Part shown: positions 42,542-52,900 of the stretch, piece by piece
Numbering within the stretch: the stretch's first letter is position 1
Layout: each line of letters opens with the position of its first letter
Translations under genes and position numbers: made by a program
Origin: an uncultured Clostridia bacterium
GTDB lineage: Bacteria > Bacillota > Clostridia > TANB77 > CAG-508
DNA: 64,000 bases
Direction of reading: 5' to 3'
Assembly: GCA_934130435.1 (NCBI GenBank)
Contig: CAKOYB010000001.1
Location: 62,001 to 126,000 of the forward strand
Notes under the pieces: model-generated
The model's input: the letters and a program-made list of their open reading frames with translations, nothing else
Databases searched by the model: none
What the model was told of the DNA's origin: nothing

Positions 42542-43339
42542 TTAATAATATATTCCTTCATATACTGCAACAGCAGGGCCAGACATATAAATGTTTCCAT
42601 TTTCGTTATAGTATGTTTCTAGAAAACCACCTGGGAGTTCTACAGTTAAACTACGAGATGTTAGTTGCTTATTAAAACAAACAGCACAAACTGCACATGC
42701 ACCAGTTCCACATGCAAGGGTTGGCCCAGAGCCACGTTCCCATACTTTTACTTTTGCTAAATTTTTATTTATAATTTTTACAAATTCAACATTAGTTTTA
42801 TTTGGAAATACGGAATTTGTTTCTAGAAGTGGACCATATTTTTCAATAGGGCAACTTTTAAAATCATCTACAAGAATAATAGCATGTGGATTACCAATGC
42901 ATACCGGAGAAACTAAAAAGTTTTTATCTAAAATTTTTAGATTTAAGTCACTTGAAAATAATGGTGTTCCAGCACATATAACAACTTTATAAACTTTCTC
43001 ATTTCTTATTTTTAAACCAATTTCCTTTATGCCACCTAATGTTTCAATTGTTAAATTTGTTTTATTTGTAAGTTTATAGTCATATAAAAATTTTCCGACA
43101 CATCTAAGACCATTTCCACACATTTCTGCCTCAGAACCGTCTGCATTAAAAATGTTCATTTTAAAATCGGCTATTTTGCTATCAGAAATTATTATTAAAC
43201 CATCAGATCCAATTCCAAAGTTTCTATTACTTATTTTTATAGATAAAGCAGATGGATCTGAAATATGATTTTTCCCATTTGTACAGTCAATAAAAACATA
43301 GTCGTTACCTAAACCATGCATTTTTGTAAATTTGAACAT
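42542..43339 (-). CDS. dapF: Diaminopimelate epimerase
   Basis: Epimerises LL- to meso-diaminopimelate. At 265 aa it has usual length. Both catalytic cysteines are present: EMCGNGLRCVGKF and ACGTGACAVCA. FTKMHGLGNDYVFID is the canonical N-terminus. The gene is first in the dapF-dapL operon, and GGAGG precedes the ATG. Together the two show that the cell makes meso-DAP by the aminotransferase route. Confidence 0.96.
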   Translation of the reverse strand: MFKFTKMHGLGNDYVFIDCTNGKNHISDPSALSIKISNRNFGIGSDGLIIISDSKIADFKMNIFNADGSEAEMCGNGLRCVGKFLYDYKLTNKTNLTIETLGGIKEIGLKIRNEKVYKVVICAGTPLFSSDLNLKILDKNFLVSPVCIGNPHAIILVDDFKSCPIEKYGPLLETNSVFPNKTNVEFVKIINKNLAKVKVWERGSGPTLACGTGACAVCAVCFNKQLTSRSLTVELPGGFLETYYNENGNIYMSGPAVAVYEGIYY

Positions 43340-43455
43340 AAATTTCCTCCATATTATTTATATTAATAATTTATATGCATAAAAAAACTTAAATTATTAC
43401 ATAAAAAAATATATGGTTAATTTTATTAATGAAAAATAAATTATAATTCCAAAAC

Positions 43456-43484
43456 TTTACAATATTATAAAAAAAAGTTATAAT
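43456..43484 (+). promoter_or_regulatory. Promoter of the CNNM-type gene
   Basis: TTTACA (43456-43461), 17-bp spacer, TATAAT (43479-43484), 31 bases before ATG 43516. Confidence 0.7.
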
Positions 43485-43515
43485 TTAAATATGTTACTAA
43501 AAAAAGGAGTTTATA

Positions 43516-44826
43516 ATGTTATCGAATATAATATTTTTAATAATACTAATATTTTTAAATGCATTTTTTGCAGCATCAGAAATTGCATTTATTTCATTAA
43601 ATGATGCTAAGATTGAAAAACAAGCAAAAGATGGAAATAAAAAAGCAAAAAAAATATACAACATGCTTAAAGATCCAAGTAAATTTTTAGCTACAATTCA
43701 GATAGGAATAACACTTGCAGGTTTTTTATCTAGTGCATTTGCATCTGAAACATTTGCAGATAAATTGGCGCCAGTTTTAAATAAATTAATTCCAAGTATT
43801 ACAATACAAACATGGAATAGCATATCAATTGTGTTAATAACCATTATACTTTCATATTTTACATTAATATTTGGAGAACTAGTTCCAAAAAGAATTGCAA
43901 TGAAAAATGCTGAAAAACTTTCATTTGCAACCATTGGAATAATAAGAACAATATCAATTGTTACAGCACCATTTGTTAAGTTTTTAACATTTTCAACTAA
44001 TTTAGTCTCAAAACTATTTGGAGTAAGTGGAGAAGAGGAAGAGACTGTCACAGAAGAAGAAATTAGGATGATGGTAGATGTTGGAGAAGAAAAAGGATCT
44101 ATAGACTTAGAAGAAAAGGAAATGATAAATAACGTATTTGAGTTTGATGACAAAATGGTATCTGAAATAATGGTGCCACGAACACAAGTATTTGCACTTG
44201 ATATGAACTTAACAATTTCAGAAGTAATAGAGGAATTAACAGAAGATACTAGGTATAGTAGAATACCAGTATATAATGAAACAATAGATCAAATAGAAGG
44301 AATAGTATATATAAAAGATATATTATTATCTACGAAAAGTAAAAACTCAAAAGTTAAAAACATAATGAAAGAAGCATATTATGTTCCAGAAACAAAACAG
44401 GTAAATGAGCTATTTGGAGAAATGAGAAAACATAAAAAGCAAATAGCAATAGTAATAGACGAATATGGTGGAACATCTGGAATTGTTACAATGGAAGACA
44501 TTTTAGAAGAAATAGTTGGGGAAATATATGACGAATATGATGAAGTAGAAAATAAGTATGAAAAGCTAGATGATAACACATATATTTTAGATGGAAATAT
44601 TTCTATTTATGATTTAGAAAAAGTTTTGAATATAACTATACCAGAAGGAGAATATGATACATTATCTGGATATCTTATAGAAAAACTTGGAAGAATACCT
44701 AATAATAAAGAGAAAATAGATATAGAAACAGAAAAAGTAACATATAAAATAGAAAAGTGTAAAGATAAGAGGATAACAAAAGTTAAAGCATGTAAAAATA
44801 GTCCAAAAAAAGAAGAGGAAGATTAA
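43516..44826 (+). CDS. CNNM/hemolysin C family membrane protein with CBS domains
   Basis: A 436-aa protein: DUF21/CNNM transmembrane domain (about residues 1-190, FFAASEIAFISLNDAKIEKQA and FGELVPKRIAMKNAEKL), two CBS domains (about 205-325, VPRTQVFALDM, YSRIPVYNETIDQIEGIVYIKDIL, VIDEYGGTSGIVTMEDILEEIVGEI) and a C-terminal CorC/HlyC domain. Such proteins take part in Mg/Co homeostasis. The stop overlaps the start of the exonuclease III gene by one base. Confidence 0.93.
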   Translation: MLSNIIFLIILIFLNAFFAASEIAFISLNDAKIEKQAKDGNKKAKKIYNMLKDPSKFLATIQIGITLAGFLSSAFASETFADKLAPVLNKLIPSITIQTWNSISIVLITIILSYFTLIFGELVPKRIAMKNAEKLSFATIGIIRTISIVTAPFVKFLTFSTNLVSKLFGVSGEEEETVTEEEIRMMVDVGEEKGSIDLEEKEMINNVFEFDDKMVSEIMVPRTQVFALDMNLTISEVIEELTEDTRYSRIPVYNETIDQIEGIVYIKDILLSTKSKNSKVKNIMKEAYYVPETKQVNELFGEMRKHKKQIAIVIDEYGGTSGIVTMEDILEEIVGEIYDEYDEVENKYEKLDDNTYILDGNISIYDLEKVLNITIPEGEYDTLSGYLIEKLGRIPNNKEKIDIETEKVTYKIEKCKDKRITKVKACKNSPKKEEED

Positions 44827-45584
44827 TGAAAATAATATCTTGGAATGTAAATGGCCTAAGAGCAGTGATGCAAAAAGGATTTATGATATTTTTTCAAAAT
44901 ATCAATGCAGATATAGTATGTTTACAAGAAACAAAAATGCAAAAGGAACAAGCAGATTTTAAATTTGAAGGTTATTATGAATATTGGAATAGTGCAATAA
45001 AAAAAGGGTATTCAGGAACACTAATTTTAAGCAAAGTAAAACCTATAAATGTTACATATGGAATTAATATAGAAGAACATGACAAAGAGGGAAGAGTTAT
45101 AACATTAGAATTTGAAAAATTTTATATGGTAAATTGTTATACTCCAAACTCTAAAAGAGAACTAGAACGACTTGAATATAGAATGAAGTGGGAAAATGAC
45201 TTTAGAGAATATTTAAAGACGTTATCAAAGAAGAAAGAAGTAATACTGTGTGGAGATTTAAATGTAGCACATAAAGAAATAGACTTAAAAAATCCAAAAC
45301 AAAATAGGCATAACGCTGGTTTTACAGATGAAGAAAGAGAAAAAATGACAGAACTTCTAAAAAGCAATTTTGTAGATTCATTTAGATATAAATATCCAAA
45401 TAAAGAAAATGCATATACGTGGTGGTCTTACATGGGACATGCTAGAGAAAAAGATATTGGTTGGAGAATAGACTACTTTATTGTTTCTACGGGACTCAAA
45501 GATAATATCATAGATAGTAAAATACACAGCAATATATTGGGAAGTGATCATTGTCCAATAGAACTAGATATTAGTATAAAATAA
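44826..45584 (+). CDS. Exodeoxyribonuclease III
   Basis: An AP endonuclease and 3'-5' exonuclease of base excision repair. The 252-aa protein has the EEP fold residues: ISWNVNGLRA, CLQETKM (metal Glu), YTPNS, CGDLNVAH (Asp/Asn), WRIDYFI and the terminal GSDHCPI (catalytic His). It shares an A with the stop of the upstream gene and is followed after 14 bases by a permease gene, so the three probably form an operon. Most similar in type to ExoA/Xth of Firmicutes. Confidence 0.95.
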   Translation: MKIISWNVNGLRAVMQKGFMIFFQNINADIVCLQETKMQKEQADFKFEGYYEYWNSAIKKGYSGTLILSKVKPINVTYGINIEEHDKEGRVITLEFEKFYMVNCYTPNSKRELERLEYRMKWENDFREYLKTLSKKKEVILCGDLNVAHKEIDLKNPKQNRHNAGFTDEEREKMTELLKSNFVDSFRYKYPNKENAYTWWSYMGHAREKDIGWRIDYFIVSTGLKDNIIDSKIHSNILGSDHCPIELDISIK

Positions 45585-45598
45585 ATGGAGGAATTTAA

Positions 45599-46741
45599 AT
45601 GAAAGAAAAAAAAGTGAATTTTTCACAATGGGTGTCATGGTTTGTATTAGGAGTTCTCTTAATAGTAATTTATAAAACACTTGATAACTTTGCAGACATA
45701 ACAAGATTTTTAACAAATTTAATTAATGTGCTTATGCCATTCTTAATGGGAATATTATTAGCATATATACTATACATACCATGTAGAAGTATAGAGGATT
45801 GTTTAGAAAAGACAAAAATATTTAAAAACAAAGCAAGAGGAATTTCTATATTTGTAACATATGTAATAGTGGTTATTGCAATAGTAATACTATTAAATTT
45901 TATATTACCAGCTATAAGCAAAAGCATAACAGAATTAATTAGTAATGCACCAAACTTTTATGGACAAATGTACGACTTTCTTGCAAATGTTCCAGAGGAT
46001 TCAATATGGAATAAAATAGATGCAAAGGGTATAGTAGATAATTTATCCAAGGTAGATTTTAAACAGTATTTAAGTATTGAATATCTAACACAGTATTTAA
46101 AAGGAATTGTAAGCTTTGCAACGATAATATTTGATGTGTTTGTAACTTTAATAATGTCTGTATATATATTAGCAGAAAGAGAGAAAATAATATGTTTCTT
46201 AAAAAAACTTACATATGCTATATTTAAAGAAGCTACATATAAGAAAATAGCAGATTATTTTAATAAAACAAATGAGATTTTCTATAACTTTATATCTGGT
46301 CAAGTTATTGATGCCGTAATTGTTGGAATAATAACTTCTATTGCAATGTGGATAATGGGAGTTAAATATGCAGTACTATTTGGATTTTTAATAGGACTAT
46401 TTAATTTAATACCATATATTGGAGCAATTGTTGCAGTTGCACTTACAGTGTTTATTACAATATTTACAGGAGGGATTTCTAAGGCAATTTGGGTTTTAAT
46501 TGTAGTTGTTGCACTTCAACAAATTGATGCAAATATTATAAACCCAAAAATTCTAGGTGATAGACTGGAAATAAGCAAGATACTAATAATATTCTCAGTT
46601 ACATTTGCTGGTGCATATTTTGGAATACTAGGAATGTTCTTAGCCGTTCCAGTAATAGCAGTTATTCAAATGCTAATAACTGATTACATAAGCTATAAAG
46701 TAAAAGAAAAAACTAAAAATGTGAGAGATGAAATTCAGTAA
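45599..46741 (+). CDS. AI-2E family transporter
   Basis: A 380-aa membrane protein with about eight helices of the AI-2E (TqsA/PerM) superfamily; the C-terminal half shows the family's repeated motifs (GVKYAVLFGFLIGLFNLIPYIGAIVA, ISKILIIFSVTFAGAYFGILGMFLAVPVIAV). The family includes autoinducer exporters and Na/H antiporters, and the substrate here is unknown. Start follows GGAGG. Confidence 0.92.
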   Translation: MKEKKVNFSQWVSWFVLGVLLIVIYKTLDNFADITRFLTNLINVLMPFLMGILLAYILYIPCRSIEDCLEKTKIFKNKARGISIFVTYVIVVIAIVILLNFILPAISKSITELISNAPNFYGQMYDFLANVPEDSIWNKIDAKGIVDNLSKVDFKQYLSIEYLTQYLKGIVSFATIIFDVFVTLIMSVYILAEREKIICFLKKLTYAIFKEATYKKIADYFNKTNEIFYNFISGQVIDAVIVGIITSIAMWIMGVKYAVLFGFLIGLFNLIPYIGAIVAVALTVFITIFTGGISKAIWVLIVVVALQQIDANIINPKILGDRLEISKILIIFSVTFAGAYFGILGMFLAVPVIAVIQMLITDYISYKVKEKTKNVRDEIQ

Positions 46742-46791
46742 ACATAAAAAGAATATGTTAACCTAAAGAATAAATAAATTAATAATTACAA

Positions 46792-46820
46792 AATTGTAAT
46801 ATAAATATTATATTACAATT
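46792..46820. other. AT-only hairpin
   Basis: AATTGTAATATAA and TTATATTACAATT form a 13-bp stem with a 3-base loop. There is no T tract, so its role is unclear; it lies 50 bases after the AI-2E gene. Confidence 0.55.
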
Positions 46821-46826
46821 AACAAA

Positions 46827-46870
46827 AAAGGTAAAAGTTATTTCCCTAAAACACTTTTATCTTTTTTTTT
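46827..46870 (+). terminator. Terminator after the AI-2E operon
   Basis: GGTAAAAGT (46830-46838) and ACTTTTATC (46853-46861), with one wobble, are followed by nine T residues. Confidence 0.75.
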
Positions 46871-46902
46871 GTAATAAAAGGTATTGGTAAAATTTTCAGT
46901 AT

Positions 46903-46929
46903 TGATTTTTTTGCAAAAGAAATTATAAT
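46903..46929 (+). promoter_or_regulatory. Probable promoter of the giant surface protein gene
   Basis: TTGATT (46903-46908) and TATAAT (46924-46929), 15-bp spacing, 44 bases before ATG 46974. Confidence 0.55.
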
Positions 46930-46973
46930 AAAATTAAGTGAAATTATATATTTTAAAGAAAGAGGTATCTTAT

Positions 46974-49900
46974 ATGAAATCCAAAATCAAAAGAAACCAA
47001 AATATTTTAATGAAAGGAATTGCAATAATCATTTTAATGGTAATGACTATATCTTGCTTATCTCTAACAACAGTTAACTACGCAGAAGAACAAGATGAAC
47101 CGGATAATGATTTAGAAGAAACTATTGAGGCAAATGAATCAGTAGATGCAGATGATAAGATAGATGACATTGAAGAAAACATTGAGGAAATTAATGCATC
47201 TATAGATGACATCAACAAAAAGTTAGAGACAATACTAAATGCAGATGTTTATAAAGCCCAAGAATTTATTAAGACTATTCAGAGTTCAACTGAAATATCA
47301 GTAACAGAAGAATTTGAATTAAGAGCTTTGAGCTTGTATGTGGCGCAAGGAAATAACTGCAATGGAAAAGTATTTAATATTACCAAAAATATAAATTTAA
47401 AATCAGGAGGCGAATGGGATCCGATAGGAAGCTCAAGCGCACCATTTAGTGGAACATTAAATGGATATGGACACACAATTTCTGGGATGATACTTACAAC
47501 TAAGAGAAGTAATGTGGGATTAGTTGGATATTTGAAAAAAGGGAAAATTACCAATATAAAAATATCTGATAGCACTATTGCAATGAATGTTGACTTATCA
47601 AAAGATGGAATTAATGATTTGAGTTCAGACGTATCTTCAAAATATCAGAATGTTGGTGCAATAGTAGGATATGCAGAAGACTCTAAAATAATAGGATGTA
47701 TTAACAATGTAAATATAACTGGGGGTTCTACAATTGGAGGAATAGTTGGATACTTATATGGTACATCTTATATTCAAGACTGTATAAATAATGGAGACAT
47801 AATTGCTTATTCTAGGAGTGGAGGAATAGTTGGAAAAGCAAATGGATCTTCTACTTCTTGTCCAAATATTAATAGATGTATAAATAATGGAGATGTGTAT
47901 GCATATTATATAGATGCAGGAGGAATAGTAGCAACATTACATGGAACCGTCTCTAATTGTCAGAATTCAGGAAATGTATCTATATCTTTAGCTGAAATAA
48001 CAGTACGTATAATGGCAGAAAGTAAAAAACTAAAGCCAGAAAATGTAGGAGGAATAGTTGGATCAGTAGGTGGAGAAGGACTTAAAAATATAATTGAGAA
48101 CTCCATTACTACTGAAAAGGCGAAAATATTTGGTTATAAGGATGTAGGAGGAATAGTTGGACAACTTGGAAATAGTGCAAAAGGATATTCAGTAGCAAGA
48201 GAATGTATAAGTTATTCTAAATATATAAGTAGTGAATATAAATATTCCGATACAAAATATTCAATGGGAGCTATAGCAGGACAAGTTGGTTCTAGTAAAG
48301 AAGCTCAAACAGGAAGAGTTTACAATTGTTATTATTTTGTTATTGAAAAATCAACAAAATCAGGAACTGAAACTTTAATGAGTATAGATACATATAATAA
48401 TGAAATCAACAAAAACTATGGAGAAGATTTATATCATATAACAAAAGCCGGAATAACTGACAACAAAATTACAATATTTGCTTATGGAAGTTACATTTTT
48501 CCTGATAAAGCTGCTATTAATAGACCATGGAAAATGTTTTATTCTAATGAAAATAAGCTACAAGTTGAAGGTTTGATTTATAATAATGACGGAGTAGCTG
48601 TAAGAGCAAAAAAAACAAATAATGATGATAGTAAAAACGCAAGAAGAGTTTTATATAATTTAGTATTAGATAACAATAAAATACAATGGAATAGACAAAA
48701 AGAAAGTGATAGTTATTTACCAAAACACTCAATAAAAATAACTGCGACAAGTACTATGGGTGAAAGCTATCAACCGTTTTTGGAAAGAGTAGCAAAGGCT
48801 TTTGGGGGGAATGACGATAAAGCAGGATATTCATCTAGTAAAGATAAATTATATATAGACTTGAAAGCACCTGCCATAGAAAGTGTATCAATAGAAGATG
48901 TAAATAATAAAAATGCAACGATATTTGTTAATGGAGATACTTTACAAATTAAAGTAAATTTCAATGAGAATCTAATAAGCTCAAGAATATATCCAACTTT
49001 AGAATTAAAAATAAATAATAAATTTATTAAGGCTACTTTTACTGGAATACAAGAAAAGCAATTAATTTACGAATATACAATAAATGAAAATGCTTATAGA
49101 GGATCAAGTGAAAATAATTTTGCTATAAGTGGAATAAAGGTAACAAATGCATCAACAGATGTATTTGAAAATAAACCAAGTTCTGAATTAGAATTTAATA
49201 AGAACATTAATCAATATATAATATTAAATACTAAGGGAACTAAATCTATAATATATAAAAATAATCCAGAGGCAGAGAAACCAACGTTTACTTATCAACT
49301 TTTCGACAAAGACCCAAATCAAGAAGGCAAATATAGAGATGGAGCTGATATAGCATATGATGAGACAACAGGATATATAAAAAAAGGATTTAGTATAAAA
49401 ATAACATCAACAGAGAACATATCATCAACATCACTTAAAGATCCAGAGCTAAAAGTACATGTGGTATTGAACAATAATAAGGAACTAATAATTCCTTACG
49501 AAGCTAATAAAGATTATATAGTAGTTAATGAGAAAAGCGTTGTATTTAATGACATTGTTGCAGAAAGGGTAAGTAATCCAGAAAATTTTGTAAATAGCAA
49601 AGTAATAGGAGTTTATTTAACCTCAGAAACAGAGATGACAGGAATGGGAGGTAAATATTCTAGCGAGAACACTTATGCTTTTATAAGCAATAAAAAAACT
49701 GGAAATATTTATTTAGACGTAGACAAACCAACAGTAAAATTAACTGGAACAAATAAAACTAATTATTCTAAAGGCGAAAAATTATCTATAGGTATGACGA
49801 TTTCAGATAACTATATATTAGGAGAATTTGTTAATGGAAATACTGTAGATAGTATTTCAGACGATACTATAGCAAAATTAAAATTAATAATAAAATTTGG

Positions 49901-52900
49901 AGAAAATGGAAATAATATTGAATTAACACCTAAAAAGGTATCACAGAGCAAAACAAAACTAGAATTAACATATGATTATGCTATTGATTTTAATGATGAA
50001 GGAAAATTAAGTATAGTAGGAATATCATATAATAATAATCAAAATGCTATACTAACAGATCTTGTTGGAAACAAATTAGAACTTAAGTTAAATAATATTA
50101 CTACTGGAAATGAGTTAACTAATAAATTTGCAGATACAACAGCACCAACAGTTAAAATAACAACAGACGAGAGTAATCCAACAAATAAAGATAATATAAC
50201 TTATACATTCACATGGTCAGAAGCTGTAACTGGATTTACAAAAGATGATATAACTATAATTGGCGGAAAAATTATAGGTGATATGTCTAAAGCCACAGAT
50301 GAAAACAAATATACAGTAAATGTTCAACCAGATGTTTCTAGTGGAAACGAAGGAGAACTACAGGTAATAGTTGAAAAAGATGTATGTAAAGACATTGTTG
50401 GATATGGAAATATAAGAGCAGAGAGTATTATAAAAATAGATAAAAAGGCACCAAGACTATTAAGCTATACAGTACAAAAGGATGATAATAATAAACTAGA
50501 AATACAGGCAAAATTTGATGAGGCTATTAGTGAAGCAAACGATATTAAAATTAAATTTGGCGACACGGAGTTAGAACTAACTGGAGACGTAAATATAAAT
50601 GAAAATGACAAATCTATAGTTACTTATTCTTATAATATACCAGGAGTATATGAAAATACACCAGAAATTATAATTGAAAGTGGAAAAGTAAAAGATATTG
50701 CTGGAAATATAAACACAGAAACATTTTCACTAGAAAATAATACAGTTTTTATAAAACATACTATAAAATCTGGAGACATTGAATATAGCATTAGTAAAAA
50801 TGGTGAACCTATAACTGATTTTAGTAAAAATACTTATTTTAAAGCTAATGATATAATTAGTATTACTACAAATGAAAATAAAACATATAGGTGGACAATA
50901 AGAGGCAATTACGAAAATAAACAAATGAAGTTCGTAAATTTAAAAGAATCAGAAATGAGTTGCGAATTCGTTGATACAAAAGGTGAAGGTAGTTTAGATA
51001 TATCAAATGCAAACATATACTTTGACACTAAAGCACCTGTAGTTACAATAAAAGCAGGAGTTGATGCTCCAAACAAAGATAAGGTATATACAGAGGGCGC
51101 AATAATAAAGATAACAGCAGAAGCAAATGAAAAAATTGCAGAACCAGAGACAACTATACCTCAAATAAAAGTATCATTCTCAGAATCTGGAATAGGCAAA
51201 TATAATTATCAAAATGATGAGAAAATTGGTAATGCAAAATATATAGGCATAACAGAACAAGACAACAAAACAATTTGGAACTATACATATGAAATTCAAA
51301 AAGGTGATGAGGGAAAAATTAGTCTTGATTATGCAAATAGCGATATTATAGTTTCAGATATGGCTGGAAATAGAACACCATTAATAAGTTATCCAAACGA
51401 GATTACACAGGGAGATCTAAAGCTAGAAGGTGTTAACTTTGGAATTAATACTACTGTAAGATATAAAATACAAAAGAATGGTAAAGAACTAACTGCTGAT
51501 GATTTTAAAAATGCAACCTATTTCAAAGATGGGGATAAAATTACAGTAATAGCTACATTTAATAATACTCTATATAGCACTTGGGGTTCAACAAATACAT
51601 ATATAAGCGTAAGTACTGCGCCAAAATTGAACTTAACAACTTCAAATAATACAACAATTGGAATAAATGCAAAGTCATTAAGCTTAAGCGAAAATAAAAT
51701 AATATATGAATATGAAGTAGCAAATCAAGAAAATTCAAAATTAAAAACTATAAGTCTAAAAGTAGAAAATACGATTTATGGAAAAAAAGCTGATGGAAGT
51801 TTTGAAACAATTTCAAATGGAAAGAAAGCTGAAACAAATATTGATAATTGTAATTTATTTATTTATAACTCTAATACGGAAGTTGATGTAGGAGATATAA
51901 AAGCAGATACATTAGCACCAACTGTAACTATATTAGCTAAGAAGATTGATGCTGATAACAACGAAACAGACATTGAGAACAATCTAACAAATGCAAGTAA
52001 AATTAAATATTCATTTAAATGGAGCGAAGAGGTATCAGATTTTGATATTAATGATCTAACAATTATAAATGGTAATATTGAAGGAGAACTTACACAAGAC
52101 AAAAATGATAACAGATTGTATACATTGGTAGTTAATAATAACATTGAAGAAGGAAATACAGGAACAATAAAAGTTATTGTAAATAGAGATGCAGTAAAAG
52201 ATGTTGTTGGACATGCAAACGAAAGAGCTGAAAGCGAAATAAGAGTGGACAAACAAGCACCAATTCTAATTGGACTTGAAGCATATGTATCTAAGAGTGA
52301 ATTTACATTAAATAATGAAATAAATCCTGTAAAAGAATACTATAAAAAAGGTGATATAGTAGAGATAATAGCAACATTTAATGAGAATATAAACGTTGAA
52401 GAAAGTATTCCAAACTTACTATTACAATTTAGTGAAAGCAACAATGCTAAAGGAAAAGTAGAAGGCAAGATAAATGGAAACAAAATAATATATACATATA
52501 CTATTACTGAAGGAGATGAAGGAACTCTATCTGTAAAAGGATTTAGTGGAAAAGTAAAGGATGCTGCAGGAAATATTACGACAGTTACAAAAAGAGCACT
52601 AAATGGAGACACAATAATAGCAGATACAGTAGCTCCAAAATTAGAAGAACTTAATATTATAAGTCCAAAAACGGGAACATATAAAGCAGGAACTAAATTA
52701 ACAATTGAAGCTAGATATACTGAAGAAGTATATGCTTTAGAAAATAATGAGATTAAGAAGATAACTAAAAATAATGCACCAATATTAAGTCTTAAAGTTG
52801 GAAATGGAAATGAAGTAACTGCAGTTTTCCAAGGATATGGAACAACCGACGGAAAAGTTGATGAATCAAAGCTTATTTATACATATACAATAAAAGATGG

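Noticed and set aside
43340..43515. Lysine riboswitch upstream of dapF
   Set aside because: The 176-base gap also holds the divergent promoter of the CNNM gene and shows no lysine-aptamer-like stems.
46792..46820. AT-only 13-bp hairpin as a terminator or riboswitch
   Set aside because: No T tract and no conserved riboswitch core is visible; a better terminator lies just downstream.
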